DNA from: an uncultured Lachnospiraceae bacterium
GTDB lineage: Bacteria > Bacillota > Clostridia > Lachnospirales > Lachnospiraceae
DNA length: 64,000 nt
NCBI GenBank assembly: GCA_946405625.1
Contig: CAMJHQ010000001.1
Coordinates: 98,083 to 162,082 of the forward strand
Reading direction: 5' to 3'
Each line of letters starts with the position of its first letter. The stretch's first letter is position 1. The translations under genes and the position numbers were made by a program. The notes under the pieces were generated by a model. That model was not told where the DNA came from. It was given only the letters and a program-made list of their open reading frames with translations, and searched no databases. Of this stretch, positions 9,020 through 16,844 are shown in pieces.

Positions 9020-9526
9020 ATGAACAAAAGAAGTATAATATTCGGCATTCTTTCGATTGTTGTGATGATTGCGATTTTCATGTTCTCTGCAAAGGACGGG
9101 AATGAGTCTACAGACCAGAGCCTTAAAGTCGGAATGACAATAGGACGGATTACTGTTAAAAACTTTGAGGAGCTTCCAAAGGAAAAACAGATATCCTTTG
9201 CAAAGAAGATTAACTATGCAGTGCGTAAATCGGCGCATTTTACAGAATATATGATGCTTGGTTTTATGCTTGCAGGATTCTTCACGGGCATTAAAAAGCT
9301 GAAGCGTAGAATTCAGCTTCCTTCAGCCTGGATAGCCGGTACGCTATATGCATTCACGGATGAACTGCATCAGATGTTTGTTCCGGGCAGAGCCTGTCGG
9401 CTGTTTGATGTAATGATCGACAGCTCGGGCGTCCTTACGGGTGTTCTGGTTATGACTGTGATCTTATTCATTTCGGAGCTGAGAAGGAAAACAGTAAAGA
9501 AAAACAGTAAAGAAAAAACAATATAG
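9020..9526 (+). CDS. VanZ-like membrane protein
   Basis: The 168-residue protein has about four membrane segments and the VanZ family signature: an N-terminal FMFSAKDGNES, then VRKSAHFTEYMMLG, then YAFTDELHQMFVPGRACRLFDVMIDSSG. VanZ itself gives low-level teicoplanin resistance; the role of most members is unknown. It follows topB by 12 bases and may share its transcript. The C-terminus is Lys-rich and its DNA runs into A-rich repeats past the stop. Confidence 0.85.
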   Translation: MNKRSIIFGILSIVVMIAIFMFSAKDGNESTDQSLKVGMTIGRITVKNFEELPKEKQISFAKKINYAVRKSAHFTEYMMLGFMLAGFFTGIKKLKRRIQLPSAWIAGTLYAFTDELHQMFVPGRACRLFDVMIDSSGVLTGVLVMTVILFISELRRKTVKKNSKEKTI

Positions 9527-9583
9527 AAAAACGATTAAATACACAGTGAAGAAAAACAGAATAGAAACGGTGTAGAAAAACAG
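9486..9583 (+). repeat. Degenerate A-rich repeats (AGAAAAACAG core)
   Basis: Five to six imperfect copies of a core close to AGAAAAACAG occur from the last codons of the VanZ-like gene into the gap before dtd. Spacing is irregular, 13 to 30 bases, which suggests an old, decayed tandem array. Confidence 0.5.
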
Positions 9584-9628
9584 GATATAGAATTGAACTT
9601 GCAGAATATGTATTAAAGGAGACAGTAA

Positions 9629-10090
9629 GTGAGATTTGTAGTTCAGAGAGTAACCTCAGCGAAGGTTGAGGTTGAGGGAAAGACAACAGGAGAGATCGGA
9701 CTTGGATTCTTCGTTCTGATCGGAGTTGAGGAAGCTGATGATAAGGATATCGCGGATAAGCTTATCAGTAAGCTTATCGGACTCAGAATATTCAGTGACG
9801 AAAATGATAAGACGAATCTTTCCATAAAGGATGTAAACGGCGATCTGCTTCTTGTATCACAGTTTACGCTTTATGCCGATTGTAAGAAAGGAAACAGGCC
9901 AAGCTTTACGAGAGCCGGCAATCCTCAGCATGCGGAAGAACTGTATGACTATATAGTTGAAAAGTGCAGAGCGGAGCTTGGAGAAAACAGGGTAGGAACA
10001 GGAATGTTCGGTGAACATATGACCTGCAGTCTGGTGAACCAGGGACCATTTACGATCATCCTGGACAGTGCGGAGATCATGGCCAGATAA
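9629..10090 (+). CDS. dtd: D-aminoacyl-tRNA deacylase
   Basis: The enzyme removes D-amino acids (and glycine from tRNA-Ala) from mischarged tRNA. The 153-residue protein has the two family motifs that meet at the dimer interface: SQFTLYADCKKGNRPSF and NQGPFTIILDS (family form NxGPxT). It begins with GTG at 9629; AAAGGAGA lies seven bases upstream and the N-terminus MRFVVQRVTSAKV is canonical. Confidence 0.95.
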   Translation: MRFVVQRVTSAKVEVEGKTTGEIGLGFFVLIGVEEADDKDIADKLISKLIGLRIFSDENDKTNLSIKDVNGDLLLVSQFTLYADCKKGNRPSFTRAGNPQHAEELYDYIVEKCRAELGENRVGTGMFGEHMTCSLVNQGPFTIILDSAEIMAR

Positions 10091-10178
10091 TGCTCAGGAA
10101 GCGGACAATCCGCGTGGGGGCATTTGTAATTTTGAAAACAGAATTGATATATGAATTGTGAATTGAAATGGAGTTGTT

Positions 10179-10772
10179 ATGTATAAAAATGTAGTATTTG
10201 ATGTGGGAAATGTACTCGTTCATTTCAGATATAAAGAATATATGAGAGACCTCGGCTTCAGCGAGGATGTAGTGGAGCTTTTTTCCGACAAGGTAGTAAA
10301 TTCTGCACATTGGAGCAGACTTGATGAAGGAGTTGCAGATGAAGATGAGGCAGAAGAATTCTTTAGAGGAGAGGTTCCGGGGTATGAGAAGGAGCTTGCC
10401 GAATTCTGGAAGCATCTTGAAGATATAGCAAGAGAATATGATTATTCGGAAAAGCTGATGATTGATCTGAAAGCCAAGGGATATAAAGTATATCTTCTTT
10501 CAAATTATCCGGATAAGCTTTCCGATATGCATTGGTCGAAATTTAAGTTTCTGAAGCAGATGGACGGATATATCATTTCTTCCAAGGTTAAACTGATAAA
10601 GCCGAATCCGGAAATCTATAAACTGCTTGAATCCAAATTCGGAATCAAGCTTTCCGAGTCGATATTTGTTGATGACAGGCAGATAAATGTAGATGCTGCT
10701 GAGAAGCTCGGAATGAAAGGAATTCTCTTCACAGGTATCGATGATCTGACTAAAAAACTAATTTTTTGTTAA
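10179..10772 (+). CDS. HAD-superfamily phosphatase, subclass IA (YihX-like)
   Basis: The 197-residue protein has all four HAD motifs: VVFDVGNVLVHF (nucleophile Asp), LLSNYPD, KVKLIKPNPEIY (Lys) and IFVDDRQINVDAA. A four-helix cap lies between motifs I and II. The relatives YihX and similar enzymes dephosphorylate sugar phosphates such as glucose-1-phosphate. The actual substrate cannot be fixed. Confidence 0.85.
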   Translation: MYKNVVFDVGNVLVHFRYKEYMRDLGFSEDVVELFSDKVVNSAHWSRLDEGVADEDEAEEFFRGEVPGYEKELAEFWKHLEDIAREYDYSEKLMIDLKAKGYKVYLLSNYPDKLSDMHWSKFKFLKQMDGYIISSKVKLIKPNPEIYKLLESKFGIKLSESIFVDDRQINVDAAEKLGMKGILFTGIDDLTKKLIFC

Positions 10773-10827
10773 CTATATGTAAATATTCTGTAAATTGAAC
10801 CAAAAATCTTGTATATAATTGTACAAA

Positions 10828-10855
10828 TTTACAAATAAGTGTGTTACAATATGAT
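10828..10855 (+). promoter_or_regulatory. Promoter of the tubulin-like gene
   Basis: TTTACA (10828-10833), a 16-base spacer and TATGAT (10850-10855), each five of six to consensus. The gene starts 34 bases further on. Confidence 0.5.
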
Positions 10856-10888
10856 TTAGTGTTATTTAGTTGCACGAGGAGAAGTCAA

Positions 10889-13399
10889 ATGATACTTATA
10901 GACACACAAAAAGAAGAGTTTAACAAACTGAAGCATGTACGAATTTTCAGTAAGGTTGAGAATGAGAACCGCTTCAATGGCGATCTTCTTGTAATAGGAC
11001 TCGGCGGCGTCGGCGGAAAAGTGGTAACGGCACTTAAACGTATGATGATGGGAAATATCAGCCGCGAGGACAATATCAGTTTTCTTCTGATGGATTCAGA
11101 TATTCCAGCAATGGAAGCGACAATTAAGGATAGTAAAGAAGGTTATGGTCTTAATGCGCTTGAAGTGCTCAGTATTTACAGACCAAATCTCGGAGATATC
11201 CTTACAAGAGGTTTCAACAGCATGCCTGTTCAGGAGTCCCTGGCTAAGTGGATGAGTCCTGATTTTCCGAGGATTTCAATCGGAACTACAGGTGCCGAAG
11301 GAAACAGACAGATAGGAAGACTCATGTTTTCAAACGCTTACGAAGACATGAGGATTTTGCTTTTTGAAAAGCTTGAAGAGCTTTACAGTAAATCAAAGGG
11401 CGGTAAGCTGGATGTAATCATCGTTTCGAGTACAGCCGGCGGAACCGGAAGCGGTATTATCGCTGATGTAACATATAATATCAAAGCATACGGAAAGTCC
11501 AGAAGATGGACTGATTTTCGTGTCGGCGGATGTCTTATTACGCCGGATGCGCTTTTTGCAAACAAGTCTATTTATGAAAATGAAGATAAGAGAACATTGC
11601 TTCTCGCAAATTCACATGCAACACTTGAAGAACTGAGTCAGTTTATGCAGATTGCATATACAGGTGAGAGCTATAATTTCGAAAGCACAACTCACAGACT
11701 TACAATGAAAGAGAATATCTTCGATGCATGCATGCTTGTTTCCGGAAAGAAGGATGAACAGGGATATATCCCGGAGCATGTCATTTTCAATGATGTTGCG
11801 TATTTCCTTCAGAAGCTTGCAATCAACAAATATATAGATGATTCCGATAAGAACGGAAATCGTATGCTTATCAGAGATTCGTTCTTTGAAACAAGCAGCG
11901 TCGGTCTGTTCAAGGTTGTTAATGAATCTGATTATAAGATTCCTATCCGTGAGATTGAGAATATCTGCGAACAGGATGTATACAGCCGTGCCGAGAAGAA
12001 GCTTAATGAAATGCCGGAGAAGGATGAGAACATCAAGAAGGATGTGGATGATACCTTCGGAGAGCTTAAAACATTTTTTGCGGGTGAACCGGGCGATGAG
12101 ATAAATCTCAGCGTTAACGGACTTATAAAGGTCGGACAGTATTCCAAGCAGCCTTACAAGCTTATCAAGAAGGGAACGGATGATTTCAGTACCATTCTTC
12201 AGAAACAGCTTGAGACCATTAAGACAGATATACCTGTAATTGTTAAGTCCATAAGAATCAAGCTTACGTCAACGCTTGACGGACATATAGATAAATATCT
12301 GAGACAGTTTGGTCCTTTTGTCACAATGAAGATGATAGGAGCCAGAAACATAGGTGGATGTGAAGAGGACGGAGGAATGATCCAGGAGGTAAAATCTCTT
12401 GAAACGGCCCTCAGTAATTACAGTCCTTTCAGCGAGTTTGAAAGAATAAGGGAATCTATTCTCGCAATTGTAAAGAAGAGATTCTTTACCTTCCCAAGTG
12501 CCAAGAGGGAAACCGAAAACGGTTATTATGAGGCCAGCATCAAGGATGCTCTTGCGAAGGAAAGAAATATGCTGATGGAGGAAATGAACCGTCAGGATGT
12601 TCTGGGTGATATAGTCCGTCAGTTAAGACATAGAGCTGAACAGATGGAAGATATCTATTCGCAGTTCGGAGTTGACCTTAATTCTGCAATCAACGGCCTT
12701 GCAAGTGACGGTAAGAGAATCGTCGGATTTATGATGAAGCAGGCAAAGCGTACCGAATTCCTTCCAAAGGATTATATTACTGACGAGAAAGTGGATCAGA
12801 TGAAGTCGGGACTTATCAATTTCATGGTAAGCCATGAGAGTGATCTTGATAATGACAGACTGGTTCCGGTAAGTCAGGAGATGGAAAGAATATATAAGAA
12901 CTTCCTCAACGGAATCGGAGTATATGCTCCGGAGAAACTTATATATAATGCATTTGCGGATGAGCAGCCAACTATGTCGGAATGCAATTTCGTATTTGTG
13001 GGTAAGGATAACGATCTTCGCCGTGCAACCATGAAGAAGGCTGCAAAGGCATTTGTAGACGGGGCATTTGAGAAGACAAAGAAGAAGAAGCTCTGCGAGC
13101 TTGTTCCGGGATTTGAGAATCAGGTTCTTAACAAGAAGTTTATTTCGCTTCCGGAATCAATGCCATTCTTCAGTCAGGCCGTTAAGGAAATCCTGATAGG
13201 AGCACCGTACAATGAAGATCCGGACTCTATCACAATGAACCCGGGTGAGCTTCAGATTTCAGTAGATAATTTCTTTATGGGAATACGTCCTTCAATGCTT
13301 GCTTGTGCCGAGGAAATGAAGGCGGCATATGATAAGGTGACAAGTGGAGGAAACTATTTCGGACTTCATGCGGATGAGTCCCCTAAACCGAAAGCATAA
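10889..13399 (+). CDS. Tubulin-like GTPase-domain protein
   Basis: The 836-residue protein carries a Rossmann-type start DLLVIGLGGVGGKVV (about residues 32-46) and a tubulin/FtsZ-type signature STAGGTGSG (about 181-189), with RISIGTTGAEGNRQIGRLM between them. This fits the bacterial tubulin-like (tubulin_2) group, whose members have long C-terminal extensions of unknown role. The C-terminal 450 residues are mostly helical and charged. No signal peptide or membrane segment is seen, so it is cytosolic. ATG 10889 is chosen because GAGGAG lies eight bases upstream; the frame is open for 16 codons before it. It is a single-gene unit with its own promoter and terminator. Whether it polymerises or binds GTP is untested. 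Confidence 0.7.
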   Translation: MILIDTQKEEFNKLKHVRIFSKVENENRFNGDLLVIGLGGVGGKVVTALKRMMMGNISREDNISFLLMDSDIPAMEATIKDSKEGYGLNALEVLSIYRPNLGDILTRGFNSMPVQESLAKWMSPDFPRISIGTTGAEGNRQIGRLMFSNAYEDMRILLFEKLEELYSKSKGGKLDVIIVSSTAGGTGSGIIADVTYNIKAYGKSRRWTDFRVGGCLITPDALFANKSIYENEDKRTLLLANSHATLEELSQFMQIAYTGESYNFESTTHRLTMKENIFDACMLVSGKKDEQGYIPEHVIFNDVAYFLQKLAINKYIDDSDKNGNRMLIRDSFFETSSVGLFKVVNESDYKIPIREIENICEQDVYSRAEKKLNEMPEKDENIKKDVDDTFGELKTFFAGEPGDEINLSVNGLIKVGQYSKQPYKLIKKGTDDFSTILQKQLETIKTDIPVIVKSIRIKLTSTLDGHIDKYLRQFGPFVTMKMIGARNIGGCEEDGGMIQEVKSLETALSNYSPFSEFERIRESILAIVKKRFFTFPSAKRETENGYYEASIKDALAKERNMLMEEMNRQDVLGDIVRQLRHRAEQMEDIYSQFGVDLNSAINGLASDGKRIVGFMMKQAKRTEFLPKDYITDEKVDQMKSGLINFMVSHESDLDNDRLVPVSQEMERIYKNFLNGIGVYAPEKLIYNAFADEQPTMSECNFVFVGKDNDLRRATMKKAAKAFVDGAFEKTKKKKLCELVPGFENQVLNKKFISLPESMPFFSQAVKEILIGAPYNEDPDSITMNPGELQISVDNFFMGIRPSMLACAEEMKAAYDKVTSGGNYFGLHADESPKPKA

Positions 13400-13412
13400 T
13401 ATGAATTATTTT

Positions 13413-13449
13413 ATCTGCATCGGATATTTATATCCGATGCAGATTTTTT
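13413..13449 (+). terminator. Terminator of the tubulin-like gene
   Basis: A 14-bp perfect stem (ATCTGCATCGGATA and its complement) with a four-base loop is followed by six T. Confidence 0.9.
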
Positions 13450-13520
13450 CTATATCGTCAAAAGTTTTGAGACGGAAATTATTAACAGCTGATTAAGTTT
13501 GAGATAGCTAACTAAAATAG

Positions 13521-13549
13521 TTGTTAATTGACGTTTTATAGGTTATAAT
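13521..13549 (+). promoter_or_regulatory. Promoter of fba
   Basis: TTGTTA (13521-13526), a 17-base spacer and a perfect TATAAT (13544-13549). The start would be near 13556, giving a leader of about 93 bases. Confidence 0.65.
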
Positions 13550-13555
13550 ATTATT

Positions 13556-13607
13556 CGCTGAGCTTTGGGAACGTTCAGCGGATTTTATGAGTAGTCTGAT
13601 TTCAGAC
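13556..13607 (+). other. fba 5' leader hairpins
   Basis: Two small inverted repeats lie at the expected 5' end: CGCTGA with TCAGCG (13556-13580) and GTCTGA with TCAGAC (13594-13607). They may stabilise a highly expressed mRNA. No known riboswitch pattern was recognised. Confidence 0.4.
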
Positions 13608-13648
13608 AGTTAACGAATTAATAATTAATTACACGGAGGTAATATATC

Positions 13649-14512
13649 ATGTTAGTTTCTGCAACAGAAATGCTTAAGAAGGCAGTTGAAGGCCACTATG
13701 CAGTAGCTCAGTTCAACATCAACAACCTTGAGTGGACAAAGTCAGTTCTCCTCGAGTGCGAAGAGCTCAAGACACCGGTTATCCTCGGGGTTTCAGAGGG
13801 TGCAGGTAAGTATATGACAGGCTTCAAGACTGTAGCTGCTATGGTTAAGGCTATGGATGAGTCTCTCGGAATCACAGTTCCTGTAGCTCTTCACCTTGAT
13901 CATGGTTCATATGAAGGTGCAAAGGCTTGTATCGAGGCAGGCTTCACATCTATCATGTTCGATGGTTCTTCACTTCCACTTGAAGAGAATATCGAGAAGA
14001 CTAAAGAGCTTATCGCTATCTGCAGAGAGAAGGGCATTTCTCTTGAGGCAGAAGTTGGTGGAATCGGCGGTGAGGAAGACGGCGTTGTTTCTACAGGTGA
14101 GTGTGCTGATCCTGCTGAGTGTAAGCAGATCAACGATCTTGGTGTAGATATGCTTGCTTGCGGTATCGGTAACATCCACGGAAAGTATCCTGATAATTGG
14201 GCAGGTCTTCAGTTCCAGGTACTTGAGCAGATCAAGGCTGTTACAGGCAATACACCACTCGTTCTTCACGGTGGTTCAGGAATTCCTGATGAGCAGATCA
14301 AGAAGGCTATCGACATGGGCGTAGCTAAGGTTAACGTTAATACAGAGTGCCAGCTCGTATTCGCAGCTGCAACACGTAAGTATATCGAAGAAGGTAAGGA
14401 TCAGCAGGGTAAGGGATATGATCCACGTAAGCTTCTTGCTCCTGGTGCTCAGGCAATCAGAGATGAAGTTAAGGACAGAGTTGCTGTATTCGGTTCAGCT
14501 AACAAGGCGTGA
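13649..14512 (+). CDS. fba: Class II fructose-1,6-bisphosphate aldolase
   Basis: This zinc-dependent aldolase splits fructose-1,6-bisphosphate in glycolysis. The 287-residue protein has the metal-ligand motif ALHLDHGSYEGAKACIEAGF, the Glu-rich loop SLEAEVGGIGGEEDG, GIGNIHGKYP and the phosphate-binding LHGGSGIPDEQI. A perfect GGAGG lies before the ATG. Codon use is strongly biased, as expected for a highly expressed gene. It has its own promoter and terminator. Confidence 0.97.
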   Translation: MLVSATEMLKKAVEGHYAVAQFNINNLEWTKSVLLECEELKTPVILGVSEGAGKYMTGFKTVAAMVKAMDESLGITVPVALHLDHGSYEGAKACIEAGFTSIMFDGSSLPLEENIEKTKELIAICREKGISLEAEVGGIGGEEDGVVSTGECADPAECKQINDLGVDMLACGIGNIHGKYPDNWAGLQFQVLEQIKAVTGNTPLVLHGGSGIPDEQIKKAIDMGVAKVNVNTECQLVFAAATRKYIEEGKDQQGKGYDPRKLLAPGAQAIRDEVKDRVAVFGSANKA

Positions 14513-14543
14513 GAATATAATAAATTGAATTAAAGAAATCGGG

Positions 14544-14574
14544 CCGGGGAATGACATGTTCCCCGGTCTTTTTT
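14544..14574 (+). terminator. Terminator of fba
   Basis: CCGGGGAA, a seven-base loop, TTCCCCGG, then TCTTTTTT. It separates fba from the SMC-like operon, whose start codon is 52 bases further on. Confidence 0.9.
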
Positions 14575-14625
14575 CGTATATTTTTGTGGTATTATAGCCT
14601 ATTTTATAGTAAAATAAAACGGATT

Positions 14626-16131
14626 ATGGAAAAGTATATTCTGACAAATGACATAATTAAAAATCATACGGAAAGAATGTTGAATCTCAGGAAATTTTAT
14701 CCGTTTTTCAGCATACTTGAGTCAGGGATAAGTGCGCCCTCTGAGAGCGGCAGCACTTCGCTTGATATGGGCTACATCACCCTTGCGGTTTTGAGATTTC
14801 TGATAAACGAGAATAACTTCAATGAACGCGAGGTTACGAGTCAGGAGATCAGGAAATTCATTGCGGAACTGCTCACAAGAGATTTTGAACTGTCGCTTTC
14901 GAAAGGCGATATGGAGTCTCTGACCGAGAACATTTTCGACAAGCTTACAAACGGCGGGAGAGCCTTTGAGATCAGTTTCTTTGATCCGGCGGACAGAAAG
15001 ACGAAAGTGATCAGAGTAAGGCTGATCGAGGCGAATGTACGTGAGGCTGAGGTTACCTATAGTATTACCGAAGAGGGAATAGAGTTTTATCTTTCAACGA
15101 AGGAGATGAAAGATGAAAGCAGGATCAGTACAGATCAGCTGCTTCTTGAAAAACTGATCAAGGCGGAAAACTATTCCGGCGGTATTGATGTTATAAGCCG
15201 CATTAATCTTGAAGTGTCTTCTCTTCATAAGAAGCGTGATGAAGCGGTAGCCCTGCTTCTTTCGGATGTCCATGCCGGTACCGTGGCTGTGGATGAGTTT
15301 ATGGAGAGTACTTCGAAATGGTTTGAGGAGGAAAGAAAGTCCTTCACAAAGAGCCGTGAGCTGGTTGATAAGGCTGCGGCAAGAATGGACAGGAGTTCCG
15401 GGGGAAAAGCGGTAAGAGATATAACAAGACTCGAAACACTTCTTAAGCAGGCTATTGACAATCATAGCAGACTTATCAAGGCGTCGGCCGAGTTATCAAG
15501 GTTTGCGGACGAAATGGTAAGCCGTAAGAAGATGCAGATCCTCAGGAATACATTTGATTTTGAAGAGGCACTGAGTTCACTTGAGAGAATAGATAAACCT
15601 GACAGACTTGCGGCACTTATAAGTCCGCTGCTTACGCCGAAATGTGAGAAGAGCTTCCAGATATCCATGATAGATTCTATCGTCCTGAAGAAGATAAATC
15701 AGGATGATATGGCAGAGAAGGTTGAGAAGGAAGCGGCTGATCTGAATTTCAGGTATGAAGATGAGATACTCTCCGAACAGACCGGTAAAAACTTTGCACT
15801 GCTCTTCAGGGAACTGCTGGAAAGACTTGAAAAGTGGGAAAAGCTCACGCTTCGTGAATATAATGCGATTCTTGAAATGAAGTTTACCGGAGACATTTAT
15901 AAGAACAGAGATTACTTCGCGTATCTGGTACATTTATCAGAGAAAGACAGCTACAGTATAAGGAGCATGATCGATCAGCAGGAAACATTCCTGGAGGAAC
16001 TGGCTGTCAAGTATATGTCAGATGCGGATCTGGAAAGATTTTCGGATATAAGATTCCGGATAGTTTTCGGAGACGAAGAGGTGGAGATTGAGGATTCATC
16101 CGTTACGGATATAACATTTGAGAGGATGTAG
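14626..16131 (+). CDS. JetA/MukF-like subunit of an SMC-type complex
   Basis: The 501-residue protein resembles the Wadjet JetA family (first gene of MukBEF-like operons, kleisin-type subunit bridging the ATPase heads). The N-terminal 200 residues look like a winged-helix dimerisation region (SQEIRKFIAELLTRDFE; ITEEGIEFYLSTKEM). A long helical middle follows with many Glu/Lys/Arg. The C-terminus is acidic. Position and overlap with the next two genes support the assignment. ATG 14626 replaces a longer frame that would begin inside the fba terminator; its ribosome binding site is weak. Assignment rests on gene order and recall of the family, not on a search. Confidence 0.65.
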   Translation: MEKYILTNDIIKNHTERMLNLRKFYPFFSILESGISAPSESGSTSLDMGYITLAVLRFLINENNFNEREVTSQEIRKFIAELLTRDFELSLSKGDMESLTENIFDKLTNGGRAFEISFFDPADRKTKVIRVRLIEANVREAEVTYSITEEGIEFYLSTKEMKDESRISTDQLLLEKLIKAENYSGGIDVISRINLEVSSLHKKRDEAVALLLSDVHAGTVAVDEFMESTSKWFEEERKSFTKSRELVDKAAARMDRSSGGKAVRDITRLETLLKQAIDNHSRLIKASAELSRFADEMVSRKKMQILRNTFDFEEALSSLERIDKPDRLAALISPLLTPKCEKSFQISMIDSIVLKKINQDDMAEKVEKEAADLNFRYEDEILSEQTGKNFALLFRELLERLEKWEKLTLREYNAILEMKFTGDIYKNRDYFAYLVHLSEKDSYSIRSMIDQQETFLEELAVKYMSDADLERFSDIRFRIVFGDEEVEIEDSSVTDITFERM

Positions 16132-16133
16132 AG

Positions 16134-16844
16134 ATGGAGGACAGAAGTCTGAACAAAGCGCTGGATATATACAGTGCACTTATAACCGGGCAGAGCATAT
16201 CTCTAAAGGATAAGGCAACGGCGGAACTCTATAATGAGTTCTATGCGGATTCTGAGGTTTATGACATAACTACGAAGATACTTGCCAGGCAGGGACTTTC
16301 AATCTATGAATATAACGAATCGCTGTTTGTGACAGCGGGAAGCGGTAACAAGGTATTCGGTTATACGAACGATGAATTGAAGCGTATACTCGGCCTCAGG
16401 CTGAATGTAGAGCTTTATCTGGTGTTCTTTATAACTTATCATGCACTTCTGTATTTCTACAAATCTTCGGATACCTATCAGGTAAGGGAGTATGTGAGAG
16501 TTGACGAGGTGATAAACAGCGTGAACGATGATCTCAGGAAAATCCTTGGGGATGCGGCAATAGCTGAAGACCATAATGAGAACAGCTTTAAGTCGATAGC
16601 TTCACTCTGGGAAGGACTTCCTCCGTTTCTGAATGAGGACAGGGATCGTAACAAGGCATCCCGTGGTTCAAGATACGGAATGACAAAGCTTACTTTCAAC
16701 TTCCTTATTGCCGAGAAGCTTTTTGTAAATGTGGACGATCGCTTCTATCCGACGGACAGGATGCATGCACTGGCAGAGAATTATTTTGAGGAAAACAGGA
16801 GCCTGATCAGAGAATATCTCGAGCAGGAAAAGGACAATGCCTAA
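16134..16844 (+). CDS. JetB/MukE-like subunit of an SMC-type complex
   Basis: The 236-residue protein starts two bases after the JetA-like stop, and its stop lies eight bases inside the following ATPase gene, so translation is probably coupled. It looks like two winged-helix units: an N-terminal SLKDKATAELYNEFYADSEVY region and a C-terminal MTKLTFNFLIAEKLFVNVDDRFY region. MukE and JetB are small double winged-helix proteins that bind the kleisin. Lachnospiraceae proteins of this kind are often named only as a DUF. Function follows from operon context. Confidence 0.6.
   Translation: MEDRSLNKALDIYSALITGQSISLKDKATAELYNEFYADSEVYDITTKILARQGLSIYEYNESLFVTAGSGNKVFGYTNDELKRILGLRLNVELYLVFFITYHALLYFYKSSDTYQVREYVRVDEVINSVNDDLRKILGDAAIAEDHNENSFKSIASLWEGLPPFLNEDRDRNKASRGSRYGMTKLTFNFLIAEKLFVNVDDRFYPTDRMHALAENYFEENRSLIREYLEQEKDNA

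Noticed and set aside
8081..9238. Long minus-strand open frame (385 codons) across topB and the VanZ-like gene
   Set aside because: It is a shadow of two clear plus-strand genes, rich in Ile/Phe/Cys/Ser without any family motif, and has no ribosome binding site.
14551..14625. Longer start of the JetA-like gene
   Set aside because: The extra 25 codons cover the fba terminator hairpin.
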